Positions 28,448 to 38,035 of a DNA stretch of 64,000 nucleotides are shown here, piece after piece. The position numbers and the translations under genes were made by a program. The DNA is from Synechococcus sp. WH 8020. Lineage in GTDB: Bacteria > Cyanobacteriota > Cyanobacteriia > PCC-6307 > Cyanobiaceae. The notes below the pieces were generated by a model. It saw nothing but the letters and a program-made list of their open reading frames with translations, was not told where the DNA came from and did not search any database. The first letter of the stretch is position 1; each line of letters begins with the position of its first letter. The stretch lies in assembly GCF_001040845.1 (NCBI RefSeq), contig NZ_CP011941.1:1311676-1375675 (forward strand), written 5' to 3'.

Positions 28448-28514
28448 GATTGTTGGACTCCTCCACCCATCCTGCAGTCCTCTTGGTCACAATGGCTGCA
28501 ATGCACGGGCCTCA

Positions 28515-29081
28515 ATGAACGAGCTCATTTCGCCCGGAAGTCTGATCACCATCGCTGGCGGTGTCCTCACCGTGGTTGGTGCTCTGGCCTACGGAGCTGG
28601 CAATGCCAATCTCAGCCTGCCCACCATTTTTTACGGAATTCCCATTCTTCTCGGGGGTCTTGCCCTCAAATCCTCGGAACTTCCCCCAGCACGCCGGGTG
28701 ACTCCCAAAAGGCAATTTCGCGAAGAACGCGAGACGGCATCTCCCGAACTGGTCAAGTTGCTGAACGATGTCACACGCTGGCGCTATGGGCAGAAAGCTC
28801 ACTTAGAGAGCTCACTCGAAGCGTTGAAACTCTGGGATGAAGACAAGCCGTCTCAGCTGCTGGAAATTGAAGAGATGAGTAATGAAGCCGGATATGGTCT
28901 GAGGATGCGCTTTGCCTGTGAAGCAGTGGGGCTCGAGCGTTGGCAAGAACGCCGCGAGCGCTTGGGTCGTTTTTTTTCGAAAGGTATGGAAGCGGAAATT
29001 ATTCCACTGGAAAACGATCAACTCGATTTGACCCTGCTCCCCAAGAATGAGGCCACGAGAGGCGAGCATGGAGAGCCCTGA
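28515..29081 (+). CDS. DUF2854 family membrane protein
   Basis: 188 residues, resembling the cyanobacteria/plant DUF2854 family. Two hydrophobic helices at residues 5-25 and 32-52 ([36 protein letters not shown]) separated by Asn-Leu-Ser-Leu-Pro, then a soluble domain with [21 protein letters not shown] and [15 protein letters not shown]. Start ATG 28515 is used; the frame is open to 28404 but the residues there look like non-coding. Function unknown; membrane location is clear. argB follows 11 bp downstream. Confidence 0.82.
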   Translation: MNELISPGSLITIAGGVLTVVGALAYGAGNANLSLPTIFYGIPILLGGLALKSSELPPARRVTPKRQFREERETASPELVKLLNDVTRWRYGQKAHLESSLEALKLWDEDKPSQLLEIEEMSNEAGYGLRMRFACEAVGLERWQERRERLGRFFSKGMEAEIIPLENDQLDLTLLPKNEATRGEHGEP

Positions 29082-29092
29082 GCAGCTGCAGC

Positions 29093-29950
29093 ATGGATGA
29101 TTCCCTACGGGTCTCCGTCCTGAGCGAGGCCCTTCCTTACATCCAACGCTTCGCTGGTCGGCGCATCGTGGTCAAGTACGGCGGCGCGGCCATGGTCCAC
29201 GCAGAGTTGCGTGATGCCGTATTCCGCGACATCGCCCTACTTGCCAGTGTGGGAGTGCAGCCGGTGGTGGTTCATGGGGGTGGCCCAGAGATCAACACCT
29301 GGCTGAAGCGACTCGACATTCCCTCCGAATTTCGTGGCGGTTTGCGGGTCACCGATTCCGACACGATGGACGTGGTGGAGATGGTTCTTGTTGGCCGAGT
29401 GAACAAACAGATCGTCAACGGACTCAACCGTCTTGGAGCAAGCGCTGTAGGCCTCAGCGGTAGCGACGGCCGACTGGTGGAGGCTCGTCAATGGGGGGAT
29501 GGCAACCATGGCTTGGTCGGCGACGTGGCTCGGGTGAATCCCGATGTGTTGGAACCACTTCTGGCACGGGGATACGTTCCGGTGATTTCAAGCGTGGCTG
29601 CCAACCCGGATGGGGAATCTCACAACATCAATGCCGACACGGTTGCTGGAGAGCTTGCTGCGGCACTCGAGGCAGAGAAATTGATTTTGTTGACTGACAC
29701 CCAAGGAATCCTTCGCGATCGCGACAATCCCGACTCCCTGATCCGACAGCTCAGGCTGTCGGAGGCACGGCAATTGATCCACGATGGCGTTGTTGCCGGT
29801 GGAATGACGCCCAAAACAGAATGCTGCATTCGTGCTCTGGCTCAAGGGGTTGCTGCAGCCCACATCGTGGATGGTCGTGTCCCCCACGCTCTTCTCCTTG
29901 AAGTCTTCACCGATGCAGGCATCGGAACGATGGTTTTGGGCCGCGGTTAA
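29093..29950 (+). CDS. argB: N-acetylglutamate kinase
   Basis: Phosphorylates N-acetylglutamate in arginine synthesis; in cyanobacteria it is activated by PII. 285 residues with VVKYGGAAM (ATP lid), [30 protein letters not shown] and [10 protein letters not shown], plus [14 protein letters not shown] near residue 243. The N-terminal helix of about 20 residues and the [15 protein letters not shown] stretch match PII-regulated hexameric enzymes. Followed after 3 bp by the TPR protein. Confidence 0.97.
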   Translation: MDDSLRVSVLSEALPYIQRFAGRRIVVKYGGAAMVHAELRDAVFRDIALLASVGVQPVVVHGGGPEINTWLKRLDIPSEFRGGLRVTDSDTMDVVEMVLVGRVNKQIVNGLNRLGASAVGLSGSDGRLVEARQWGDGNHGLVGDVARVNPDVLEPLLARGYVPVISSVAANPDGESHNINADTVAGELAAALEAEKLILLTDTQGILRDRDNPDSLIRQLRLSEARQLIHDGVVAGGMTPKTECCIRALAQGVAAAHIVDGRVPHALLLEVFTDAGIGTMVLGRG

Positions 29951-29953
29951 TCG

Positions 29954-31048
29954 ATGACCAATGCACTGGTAGCCGCGGAAGCCGCTCTCGAGCGTGGCGA
30001 TTACGGCCAGTGCATCGCACTGTTGGAGCCGCTCGCAGAAGCCAACACGATCAGTGACAGTCAAGGAGCTGAGATCCACATGCTGTTGGTCACAGCCTGG
30101 ATGGGGAAGGGGGATGAGAGCAAGGCCCTGAGCACCTGCCGACGCCTCACACGATGCAAAGATCCAGAGCTAAGAACACGGGCACGGCAGTTGCTGGATG
30201 TTCTTGAGGCGCCAAGCCTGGAAAGGCCTGCGCGCTGGTCAATGCAATTGCCAACATTGGAGATGGATCCGCGGGTTGGCCAACGACCCAAGCTATTCAA
30301 TCGCCGCAAACTGCCACCACCACCACCATCACCTCCTACCGGTCCAACTCGAGCCCCGGCAGCTGGCTTCGCATTACTTGTCATCACCGTGCTGGTTGGG
30401 CTCATGCTCTTGTTGAGCGGCTGCGTACGCATCACTGCAGATCTCAGCCTCCCAGGACCAGACAGGGTGGAGATGGCTTGGACAATCGACAGTCGCAGTG
30501 GCTTGAAACTTCCTTGGCAGGACGCGTTCAGCCGAGAGTTGAGAGCGATGCATCTGCCTTGGAAGGTTCGCAACTCAGGACAAGGTCATCTTGAGGTCAA
30601 AGCACCAACCCAAAACAGTGAGGACGCTGCTGCACTCCTGAGCCAAACGGTCGAAGCAGCAGGACGAACAGCCGGCCTTGTACTACCAGCACCCACCCTC
30701 AAACTGGAAGAGCGCAACTGGCTCGTGGGTCTCAAGCAAGAGCTGCTGTTGGAACTGGATTTAAGAGCTCTTGAGAGCCTGAATGAGCTGCAAATTGTGG
30801 TGCGTCTTGGGAACCAAGCGAGCTTGCACGATCTGCAAAGCAGCCCTGCAATCGCAAGCAAAAACGCCAAGGGAGAACTCATCTGGCCGCTCACGATTGG
30901 CGTGCAGAACCGGTTGCAGTGGAGTCAATGGCGCTGGAGCCGCCTTGGAGTAGGCAGTCTCGCGATCGTGGCGCTGCTGATTTTGACTGCCAGCTTGCAA
31001 CGGCTTCGGCTGATGATGGGTTTCGGTTACCCGGAATTACCGTCCTGA
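29954..31048 (+). CDS. TPR-like domain joined to a DUF3153-type membrane protein
   Basis: 364 residues in two parts. Residues 1-75 form helical repeats like a short TPR (VAAEAALERGDYGQCIALLEP, LLVTAWMGKGDESKALSTCR). A Pro-rich linker (PPPPPSPPTGPTR) leads to a membrane segment near 137-155 ending in LLLSGC, a lipobox-like end, then a beta-rich domain resembling the cyanobacterial DUF3153 family and a final membrane helix before the tail (LAIVALLILTASL). In stand-alone homologues LLSGC would be a lipoprotein signal; here an N-terminal domain precedes it. Function unknown. Probably in one operon with argB. Confidence 0.75.
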   Translation: MTNALVAAEAALERGDYGQCIALLEPLAEANTISDSQGAEIHMLLVTAWMGKGDESKALSTCRRLTRCKDPELRTRARQLLDVLEAPSLERPARWSMQLPTLEMDPRVGQRPKLFNRRKLPPPPPSPPTGPTRAPAAGFALLVITVLVGLMLLLSGCVRITADLSLPGPDRVEMAWTIDSRSGLKLPWQDAFSRELRAMHLPWKVRNSGQGHLEVKAPTQNSEDAAALLSQTVEAAGRTAGLVLPAPTLKLEERNWLVGLKQELLLELDLRALESLNELQIVVRLGNQASLHDLQSSPAIASKNAKGELIWPLTIGVQNRLQWSQWRWSRLGVGSLAIVALLILTASLQRLRLMMGFGYPELPS

Positions 31049-31050
31049 AT

Positions 31051-33330
31051 TCAGAGCTGTAGCGGGTCTGGATCAACAGCCAGTGACACCCCACTGGGCA
31101 AGCCATCCCAAAGGGAGCTGCCAGATGGCAAAGGCAAGGCCGAAGCTTGTGGACCATGCATCAAGAGCTGCCAGCGACTGCGTCCAGCAACCCTTGCCAC
31201 CGGAGCTGGAGCTGGACCGATGAGCTGCCAACCAGCATCCTTGCAACCGGGCCGAAGTTGTTCCGCCACAACGGCAGCAGCAGTTGCCGTTGTGGATGCG
31301 GACGTCCCAGACAGCCGCAAGACACAAGCCCTGGCATAGGGCACCAATCCGGCTTCGCGTCGCTCCCGAGCTTCCTCCTCCAAAAAACGCTCGTAACGAC
31401 CATCGACCAAGTGCAAAATCACCGGATGATCGGGGCTATAGGTCTGAACAAGGACTTGCCCGGGACGCTCTCCACGGCCAGCCCTGCCTGCGAGTTGCAA
31501 TAACAACTGAAGCGCCTGCTCCCCAGCCCGGAGATCGGGACGGTGCAACAAGCCATCAGCTGCCAACACGGCGGCCAGCGTGACGCTTGGCAGGTCCATC
31601 CCTTTCGCCAGCATTTGGGTTCCCACCAAGACATCCGCTTCACCCGCCGCAAATTGCTCCAACAAACGCCGATGTCCGTCACGTCCACCGGTGGTATCGC
31701 GATCAAAGCGCAGCAATCGCAGACCCTCCAACTCAGACTCCAGTTGCTCCAAAACCCTTTGAGTGCCAGCACCAAAGGGCTTAAAAGCTGACGAGCCACA
31801 ATGCCCACAGTTCGTCGTCACCGGGGCTCGGTAATCACACCAGTGGCAACGCAGCCACTGGTGACCGGTGCTTTTTCCATGAACGGTCAACGCCACATCG
31901 CAATGCGGACACTGCATTACCTCACCACAGCTTCGGCAGCTCAAAAACGTGCTGTATCCACGGCGGGGCACTAGCACAACCGCCTGTTCTCCCTGTTCAG
32001 GAAGTTTCGACAAACGATCCATCAGCGCCCTGCTGATCAAGCGCCGATGGCCATCGGCGAGCTCATGGCGCATGTCGATGATCTGAACCGGCGGCAAAGG
32101 CTGATGAGAGATGCGCTGTTGAAGACGAGCTAAAGCCAACGGACCCTCTGGAGCGAGTTGAATCCAGGTCTCAAGTGAGGGTGTTGCACTACCCAGCAAG
32201 ACACGACCTCCCTCCCTTTGCACTCTCGCCATCGCAAGGTCCCGGGCGTGATAGCAGGGCATCGGAGACTCCTGCTTGTAGGAGCTGTCGTGCTCCTCGT
32301 CCAAGACAATCAAACCCAGGGGACTGAGCGGCAGAAAAATGGCCGAACGGGTGCCCACAATGACGAGCGGTTCTTCTGCCTCCAAGCTGTTGCGCCAGGT
32401 GTGGACCCGTTCTCTTTCTTTGCAACCACTGTGATATTCGAGCACTCGAGAGCCAAATCGACGCCGACAGCGATCCACCAGCTGGGGAATCAAACCAATT
32501 TCGGGAGTCAGCAACAAAACATGTCGCCCTGCTGCCAACTCATCAGCGGCGAGCTGGAGGTAGACCTCGGTCTTCCCTGAACCGGTGATTCCCCAAAGCA
32601 ACACACCTCCACCCTCGGGTTGCTTTTGAAGGGTTTCAATTGCAACCCGCTGCTCGCTGTTGAGAGTTCTGGGAGCTTCAGTCGCATCGACCAAGTTCAC
32701 CGACACCGGACTTGGCTGCGCATCAGAGGCGAGACGCAACTCACGAACCAAAAGCTCTCGGCGCACTAGGGCTTGCACGATTCCTGATTGAAAACCTGCA
32801 GCGACGAGATCTCGCTGCCACGCTCCCCCCCCGAACTCCTGCAACTTGGACACCAAGCAGGCCTGTCGCGCTGGCAAATCAGCATCCAAATGGGGGCTGC
32901 TGTCAGGCAAGGACACCCACCAAAGCTTGCGTTCCTTCACGGTTGTCACAACGCGCTGCCCCAACCAGCCAGGAGGGAGAGCGGCTTTCAGCATTCGAAA
33001 CGGGCTGGTATGACAACGTTGTGCCATCTCCTCAAGCCACAATCTCCAGGCTTGTCCAACGGCAGCCGATTGCAGGAGCGCATCCACAGGCTGGAGCGGG
33101 CGGCTTGCATCCTCAGGTTGTGTTCGACAGGCCGTGACCAACCCCTGAATGCGGCGACCGCGCAGGGACACCTGAACAAGATCCCCTAAACGAACATTCA
33201 GTTGCTTCTGATCGCAGTACGTGAAGGTGCGACCATCCCGACCCGCTTCAACCCAAACATCGACCACCACTAGAACTGGTGGCGGGCGGACGGGGTTTTT
33301 CGAAAAATCGGCTATTGGGGTTGCGTTCAT
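31051..33330 (-). CDS. priA: Primosomal protein N', replication-restart helicase
   Basis: Restarts stalled replication forks by loading the replisome. 759 residues: N-terminal 3'-DNA-binding domain (VVVDVWVEAGRDGRTFTYC), helicase core with Walker A GITGSGKTEVYLQ, DEEHDSSYKQES box, VLLGSATPSLETW, and a zinc-binding insertion with four pairs of Cys (CRSCGEVMQCPHCD and CHWCDY..CGHCGS). RDTTGGRDGHRR and QMLAKGMDLPSVTL are helicase motifs V/VI. The length matches cyanobacterial PriA. The last bases are 3 bp from the TPR gene on the opposite strand. Confidence 0.97.
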   Translation of the reverse strand: MNATPIADFSKNPVRPPPVLVVVDVWVEAGRDGRTFTYCDQKQLNVRLGDLVQVSLRGRRIQGLVTACRTQPEDASRPLQPVDALLQSAAVGQAWRLWLEEMAQRCHTSPFRMLKAALPPGWLGQRVVTTVKERKLWWVSLPDSSPHLDADLPARQACLVSKLQEFGGGAWQRDLVAAGFQSGIVQALVRRELLVRELRLASDAQPSPVSVNLVDATEAPRTLNSEQRVAIETLQKQPEGGGVLLWGITGSGKTEVYLQLAADELAAGRHVLLLTPEIGLIPQLVDRCRRRFGSRVLEYHSGCKERERVHTWRNSLEAEEPLVIVGTRSAIFLPLSPLGLIVLDEEHDSSYKQESPMPCYHARDLAMARVQREGGRVLLGSATPSLETWIQLAPEGPLALARLQQRISHQPLPPVQIIDMRHELADGHRRLISRALMDRLSKLPEQGEQAVVLVPRRGYSTFLSCRSCGEVMQCPHCDVALTVHGKSTGHQWLRCHWCDYRAPVTTNCGHCGSSAFKPFGAGTQRVLEQLESELEGLRLLRFDRDTTGGRDGHRRLLEQFAAGEADVLVGTQMLAKGMDLPSVTLAAVLAADGLLHRPDLRAGEQALQLLLQLAGRAGRGERPGQVLVQTYSPDHPVILHLVDGRYERFLEEEARERREAGLVPYARACVLRLSGTSASTTATAAAVVAEQLRPGCKDAGWQLIGPAPAPVARVAGRSRWQLLMHGPQASALPLPSGSSLWDGLPSGVSLAVDPDPLQL

Positions 33331-33648
33331 GACACGTTTTTTTTAAGATAAATATTGGACAGCTTCAAAGGCTGTTGTTGGAACAAGCAGAGTTCCTTCC
33401 AAAGGGAAGATCCGAAGCTCGAGCCATGGAATTCCATGAAGCCGACCGGTCTGAGAATGCCCTTGACAGTTCTGCATCGGACCCCTCCAGCTCTCCCAAT
33501 TTTGCTTAACGCTCAGCGTTTTTCTTTGCGCACCGTTTCTATGAAGGGAAGGTGACGCCTCAAAAGCATCCGCCCGCATCAGGACGGTTGCATTGACTGT
33601 TGATGACATTCGCTTCCTATTCCGCTCTCTCCTTCGTTACTGACCGCC
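33331..33648. other. Intergenic region between priA and rpoD
   Basis: 318 bp between the divergent priA and rpoD genes, so it must contain both promoters. A TTGACA hexamer at 33463-33468 could be a -35 box for rpoD, but no convincing -10 lies 17 bases on. A minus-strand frame of 88 codons (33343-33609) shows no coding signature. No RNA gene recognised. Confidence 0.5.
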
Positions 33649-34986
33649 ATGAGTCCTGCCGCGACCAAGTTGGCAAAGGCCAAAGCAAAACAAGCGCCTT
33701 CAATCATGATGCTGGCCGACGAGAAAGGTCAGCCCAAGCAAGTGAAGGCCAAAGCAAAGCCTGCCTCAAAAGCCAAGGCAGCAACAAAGGCCAGCACCAA
33801 ACCAAAGGTAAGTAAACCCACTAGCAAAGCTAAAACCAGCAAAGCCAAAACCAGCAAAGCCAGCAGCAAAGCCAAAGTCAGCGCTACTTCAGCGAACCTG
33901 GACGCCTCTGCAGATCAACTACTGGCTGCAGCTGCAACGACTGCCACCGCAGTAAAAGCCACTGAGACGTCAGCAGCAAAAGCCAAAGCAGAAGCGAAAG
34001 CCAAGGTTTTAGCGAGCATCAAGGTAGGACCCAAAGGTGTTTACACCGAAGATTCCATCCGCGTTTACCTTCAGGAAATCGGACGCATTCGCTTACTGCG
34101 TCCGGACGAAGAGATTGAATTGGCTCGCAAAATTGCGGACCTACTGCATCTCGAAGAACTCGCAGCGCAGTTTGAAAGCGATAACGGCAAACTTCCTGAC
34201 ACCAAGGAATGGGCAGCACTGGTTGAGATGCCAGTGATTCGCTTCCGCAGACGATTGATGCTTGGCCGACGAGCCAAAGAAAAAATGGTGCAATCGAACT
34301 TGCGCCTCGTGGTGTCGATTGCCAAGAAATACATGAACCGAGGCCTTAGCTTTCAGGACCTCATTCAGGAAGGCAGCCTTGGCCTCATTCGTGCCGCGGA
34401 AAAATTCGACCATGAAAAAGGATATAAGTTCTCAACTTATGCCACCTGGTGGATCCGACAAGCCATCACTCGCGCCATCGCAGATCAATCGCGAACCATC
34501 CGACTACCTGTTCACCTTTACGAGACTATTTCCAGGATCAAGAAAACAACCAAGGTCCTCAGTCAGGAATTTGGACGCAAACCAACAGAGGAAGAAATCG
34601 CCGAGTCGATGGAAATGACCATCGAGAAATTGCGCTTTATCGCCAAGAGTGCACAGCTTCCAATTTCCCTCGAAACACCCATCGGCAAAGAAGAGGATTC
34701 ACGGCTAGGCGACTTTATTGAAGCCGATATCGAAAATCCAGAGCAAGATGTTGCTAAAAATCTTCTTCGCGAAGACCTTGAAGGAGTTCTTGCAACCCTT
34801 AGCCCTCGCGAACGAGATGTCCTGCGCCTTCGCTACGGCCTTGACGATGGACGCATGAAAACATTGGAAGAAATTGGACAAATCTTTGATGTAACCCGTG
34901 AGCGGATTCGTCAAATTGAAGCCAAAGCCCTTCGTAAATTACGTCATCCCAACAGGAATGGAGTCCTCAAGGAATACATCAAATAA
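33649..34986 (+). CDS. rpoD: Primary sigma factor of RNA polymerase (SigA/RpoD type)
   Basis: Directs RNA polymerase to housekeeping promoters. 445 residues: a Lys/Ala/Ser-rich low-complexity N-terminus (1-125), region 1.2 ([19 protein letters not shown]), region 2 with [20 protein letters not shown] and [20 protein letters not shown], region 3 with [12 protein letters not shown]-like sequence ([15 protein letters not shown]), and region 4 with [20 protein letters not shown] and [19 protein letters not shown] (helix-turn-helix for the -35 box). The domain order and length fit a group 1 sigma factor; group 2 factors lack the long basic N-terminus. A terminator follows. Confidence 0.96.
   Translation: MSPAATKLAKAKAKQAPSIMMLADEKGQPKQVKAKAKPASKAKAATKASTKPKVSKPTSKAKTSKAKTSKASSKAKVSATSANLDASADQLLAAAATTATAVKATETSAAKAKAEAKAKVLASIKVGPKGVYTEDSIRVYLQEIGRIRLLRPDEEIELARKIADLLHLEELAAQFESDNGKLPDTKEWAALVEMPVIRFRRRLMLGRRAKEKMVQSNLRLVVSIAKKYMNRGLSFQDLIQEGSLGLIRAAEKFDHEKGYKFSTYATWWIRQAITRAIADQSRTIRLPVHLYETISRIKKTTKVLSQEFGRKPTEEEIAESMEMTIEKLRFIAKSAQLPISLETPIGKEEDSRLGDFIEADIENPEQDVAKNLLREDLEGVLATLSPRERDVLRLRYGLDDGRMKTLEEIGQIFDVTRERIRQIEAKALRKLRHPNRNGVLKEYIK
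33823..33880 (+). repeat. Short tandem repeat inside rpoD
   Basis: The 15-base unit AGCAAAGCYAAAACC occurs at 33823-33837 and 33838-33852, followed by a partial third unit and similar AGCAAAGCC copies to about 33880. It encodes Ser-Lys-Ala-Lys-Thr repeats in the sigma factor's N-terminal extension. Such slippage-prone repeats commonly vary in number among strains. Confidence 0.8.
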
Positions 34987-35016
34987 AAAGCCAAGCTTGA
35001 GGTAGTAGTTCTCCCA

Positions 35017-35042
35017 CCTCCTGTCTTTAACAGGGGGTTTTT
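35017..35042 (+). terminator. Intrinsic terminator of rpoD
   Basis: Stem CCTCCTGT (35017-35024) pairs with ACAGGGGG (35030-35037) with one G-T pair, loop of five bases, followed by TTTTT (35038-35042). It lies 31 bases past the rpoD stop, a typical rho-independent terminator. Confidence 0.85.
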
Positions 35043-35107
35043 CAATGCTCCATTGCAGATCAACTTATTACCTGTAAAGCGAATTAGCCATCGATATACT
35101 TGAGCAG

Positions 35108-35125
35108 GATCTTACAAGTAAGATC
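35108..35125. promoter_or_regulatory. Perfect inverted repeat, possible operator
   Basis: GATCTTAC (35108-35115), AA, GTAAGATC (35118-35125): an 18-base near-perfect palindrome in the intergenic region between rpoD and the following gene. The dyad is symmetric enough for a dimeric regulator's site, but no regulator is known for it; it may also be a weak hairpin. Confidence 0.35.
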
Positions 35126-35403
35126 TGTTTTAATATTCCTCTCCTTCCCCCATTTAAGGCCTCGAATTCATCGAGGCTACCTGCAAGATCCTGAATCAAG
35201 ATGTGAAACTCCTGAGGTCCCCGCTGGCTGGGGCACGCATCGAATGACTGATTCTGAGCCTGAAAAGGGACGCCCAGAAGGGACAGGAACGGAATACAGA
35301 AGAGACTTCTCTCGTCAAAGCATGACATCCATTAGCTACTCACACTGACACCAAACCTTCAAACAAAACACATCAACTAAAACCTTACCCACCAACAAAG
35401 CCA

Positions 35404-35760
35404 ATGAGTATCAACCACAGACATGCACCACGCGACTTCCTAGAGGCGCTGGAGTCACTCAAACAAGCAAGACTTGCGACCCATGCATTCATGACGCATG
35501 ACCACCTATTCAGGGGCCTAACCGAAGCTGAACAAAATAGCTTGCAAAACAGCATCACACCATTCTTTAATGCAATTTTTGAAATCGAAGACAGAATTCT
35601 ATCCTGGTATCGCGACATTCATCCAGAGCTCATAGACGATGACGACCTAATCGAATCAATCGAGGAAGAGTTTGGCTACGAAACGCTACTTTCCGAAAAA
35701 GCAAAACTAGACTTAGAAAAAATCTTCAAAGAAGACACTGAAGAAACCACTCAAATCTAA
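35404..35760 (+). CDS. Hypothetical acidic helical protein
   Basis: 118 residues, strongly acidic C-terminal half (DDDDLIESIEEEFGYETLL) and helical throughout. No family recognised. It starts with ATG preceded by an AT-rich leader. Codon use is AT-leaning compared with neighbours such as hemC, so it may be lineage-specific. Function unknown. Confidence 0.7.
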   Translation: MSINHRHAPRDFLEALESLKQARLATHAFMTHDHLFRGLTEAEQNSLQNSITPFFNAIFEIEDRILSWYRDIHPELIDDDDLIESIEEEFGYETLLSEKAKLDLEKIFKEDTEETTQI

Positions 35761-35828
35761 GCGCATAAATCTGATCAACTCAAGACTCAAAACCCAATAC
35801 TGATCACGACATTCTTGCAAGCATCGAC

Positions 35829-36284
35829 CTACACTTCCCCCTCAATGCATTCAGTGAATTCCTGGAAAGCTCTCTTCAGTCGTTCAACAGGCGTCTCCGA
35901 AGGCGGACACTCTTGGGATGTATTGCGTGCATAAACCTGAAGAAGCCGAGGATCAGGATCAAGAATGGATGCCACCGCAGCCTTGTAAACCACAATATTT
36001 TTTTGTGAGGTCAAGCCCTCTAAGTAAGGCTCTAACTCCCAAGGCTGATTGGGGTTGGCTTTGATCACGCTGAGTGGACGAATCAATTGATACGCCCTTT
36101 CGCCATCTGGATCCGTTGTGTTCCTAAGCCGCGCCATCAAGACACCGCCACTGCTTAATAGAATCAATTTGATCGTGCCCTCATTTAAGAGAGGCAAAAA
36201 AGGGAGGGCCTCCTTCATGGACGCTGCCTGATCCGCGACAGGCAGGCCGTCCTTCCGAACACCGTTCACCACAGGCCCTGGCAT
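35829..36284 (-). CDS. Conserved hypothetical protein
   Basis: 151 residues, no motif recognised. Contains LILLSSGGVLMARLRN, a short beta-rich core, and ends with a Cys-containing helical tail (PVERLKRAFQEFTECIEGE). Likely a small soluble cyanobacterial protein of mixed alpha/beta fold. Lies between the acidic helical protein (convergent) and hemC (divergent, 135 bp away). The exact start among upstream codons is uncertain. Confidence 0.72.
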   Translation of the reverse strand: MPGPVVNGVRKDGLPVADQAASMKEALPFLPLLNEGTIKLILLSSGGVLMARLRNTTDPDGERAYQLIRPLSVIKANPNQPWELEPYLEGLTSQKNIVVYKAAVASILDPDPRLLQVYARNTSQECPPSETPVERLKRAFQEFTECIEGEV

Positions 36285-36419
36285 GGCAATCGCTCACTTG
36301 TGATGAATTGTAAAGCTGAGCGTTCGAGCAAGGGCGGCGACCCATGCCAATTTTCATAGACAGGCAGGTGACAGCGGGGGGCACGTCTGCGTAATCTTGC
36401 GGACTGAAGTCTCTCAAAC

Positions 36420-37370
36420 ATGGCCCTCGAGCACCTGCGCATCGCCTCACGCCGCAGCCAGCTGGCCATGGTTCAGACCAATTGGGTCAAAGCAGAACTT
36501 GAAAAAGCCCACCCTGGTCTTGCCATCTCTGTTGAAGCAATGGCGACCCAAGGCGACAAAATCCTCGACGTTGCCCTAGCAAAGATCGGAGACAAAGGCT
36601 TATTCACCAAAGAGCTAGAAGCTCAAATGCTGGTGGGCCGTGCCGAGATCGCCGTTCACTCCCTGAAAGACCTCCCCACAAATCTTCCCGAGGGGCTGAT
36701 GCTGGGTTGCATCACCGAGCGGGAAGACCCCGCAGATGCCTTAGTGGTGAACAGCAAAAATGCTGAGTACACACTTGAGACACTGCCAGAGGGTTCCATT
36801 GTTGGAACCAGCTCTCTACGGCGCCTAGCCCAACTGCGCTATCACTACCCGCATCTTCAGTTCAAAGACGTTCGCGGAAACGTCATTACACGGCTCGAGA
36901 AGCTCGACTCAGGCAATTACGACTGTTTGATTCTGGCCGCAGCTGGACTCAGCCGACTCGGCTTCGGAGATCGAATTCACCAAAGCATCCCAGGGAACAT
37001 CTCCCTTCACGCGGTGGGTCAAGGAGCTCTAGGGATTGAATGCGTTTGCGATCGCCCCGAAGTGATGGAGCTGATTCAAGTGCTAAATCATGCACCAACC
37101 GCAGCCCGTTGCTTAGCGGAACGCGCATTCCTGAGAGTTCTTGAGGGAGGCTGCCAAGTGCCAATCGGCGTCAACACTCAAATCAAGGGAGACACGATCC
37201 AGCTCACGGGAATGGTGGCCAGCCTCGACGGCAAACGGCTGATCCGTGACGAGCAAGCTGGCTCCCTAGCCGACCCTGAAGCGGTGGGACGAGACCTCGC
37301 CCACAAGCTCAAGGATCAAGGAGCCGGCGAGATCCTTCAAGAGATCTTTGAACAGGAGCGAAGCCAGTGA
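36420..37370 (+). CDS. hemC: Porphobilinogen deaminase (hydroxymethylbilane synthase)
   Basis: Polymerises four porphobilinogens into hydroxymethylbilane in tetrapyrrole synthesis. 316 residues: [17 protein letters not shown] start, [40 protein letters not shown] and the cofactor-binding Cys in [12 protein letters not shown] (around residue 245). Length and motifs are standard. With hemL (57.6 kb) and hemH (1.7 kb) it belongs to one pathway, but these are scattered. Convergent with the L,D-transpeptidase gene. Confidence 0.97.
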   Translation: MALEHLRIASRRSQLAMVQTNWVKAELEKAHPGLAISVEAMATQGDKILDVALAKIGDKGLFTKELEAQMLVGRAEIAVHSLKDLPTNLPEGLMLGCITEREDPADALVVNSKNAEYTLETLPEGSIVGTSSLRRLAQLRYHYPHLQFKDVRGNVITRLEKLDSGNYDCLILAAAGLSRLGFGDRIHQSIPGNISLHAVGQGALGIECVCDRPEVMELIQVLNHAPTAARCLAERAFLRVLEGGCQVPIGVNTQIKGDTIQLTGMVASLDGKRLIRDEQAGSLADPEAVGRDLAHKLKDQGAGEILQEIFEQERSQ

Positions 37371-37379
37371 TCGCTGGGC

Positions 37380-37967
37380 TCAACGCGTAATTTCTACAGC
37401 CATCCCCACTTCCACGTGGTCGTAGAGCTGTTGAACATGCGCATTCAACATGCGCACACAGCCATTGGATACGGCCGCTCTGGTTTTCACCCAATGGGGC
37501 CAGGGAGTGCCATGAATGCCAAATTGATTGGGTCCACTGCGTAGGAAGCCAATCCAGCGATGTCCCAACGGGCTTTGAGGACCGCGTTTGGGATGCACCT
37601 TTCCTGACTTGGTGCTCTGGTACTGAGGGTTAATCATCATGTTCTCGACCTTGAACATCCCAGAAGGCGTGGGGGTCTTGGGATCACCAATCGCTACCGG
37701 CCATGGGCCCAGGGTCTGACCCTGTCGCACAACGCTGATTTGCCTTCGGCCCAAGTCCAAGACAACACGCCCCTCCACGGGGTGACGCACAGCCATCGAC
37801 ACATGGGTGGGCTGAGATCGAGACAGAGCTGGAGCCGCCACAAGCAAAGAGGAGGCGAGCAACGCCACTGGAAGGCCAGAAGCGCAAGCAGTGCATTTAA
37901 GACTCACGAGTAGACGGCCAAGACTCACTGGTCTCAACGTATGCACTGTGCGAAAAAAAAACCGCAC
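37380..37967 (-). CDS. L,D-transpeptidase (YkuD family)
   Basis: 195 residues. The YkuD catalytic box is AAVSNGCVRML (Cys170), with the conserved His in FGIHGTPWPHWV about 18 residues earlier. The enzyme crosslinks peptidoglycan or attaches proteins to it in the periplasm. A signal peptide is clear at about residues 22-50 (hydrophobic LPVALLASSLLVAAPALS). If translation begins at the GTG 37905-37907, the signal is of normal length and the protein has 175 residues; the longer start is reported but less certain. Tail-to-tail with hemC. Confidence 0.88.
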   Translation of the reverse strand: MRFFFRTVHTLRPVSLGRLLVSLKCTACASGLPVALLASSLLVAAPALSRSQPTHVSMAVRHPVEGRVVLDLGRRQISVVRQGQTLGPWPVAIGDPKTPTPSGMFKVENMMINPQYQSTKSGKVHPKRGPQSPLGHRWIGFLRSGPNQFGIHGTPWPHWVKTRAAVSNGCVRMLNAHVQQLYDHVEVGMAVEITR

Positions 37968-38035
37968 ACCGCGCGAAGCGAAACCTTAAGGATTTAAGAA
38001 ATGTGCTACTCAAACCCCAGCCCATCAAGACTGGA

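Larger units (their letters stand above)
34987..35403. other. Intergenic region after rpoD
   Basis: 417 bp with the rpoD terminator (35017-35042), a GATCTTAC/GTAAGATC palindrome (35108-35125) and a short stem GCCTCGA/TCGAGGC (35159-35177). Frames of 82 codons (+) and 86 codons (-) here look non-coding. No RNA gene recognised; a small RNA cannot be excluded. Confidence 0.5.

Noticed and set aside
32712-33137. 141-codon plus-strand frame opposite priA
   Set aside because: Shadow of the priA N-terminal region; no protein-like features.
33343-33609. 88-codon minus-strand frame between priA and rpoD
   Set aside because: No family pattern, occupies promoter space, and residue use is not protein-like.
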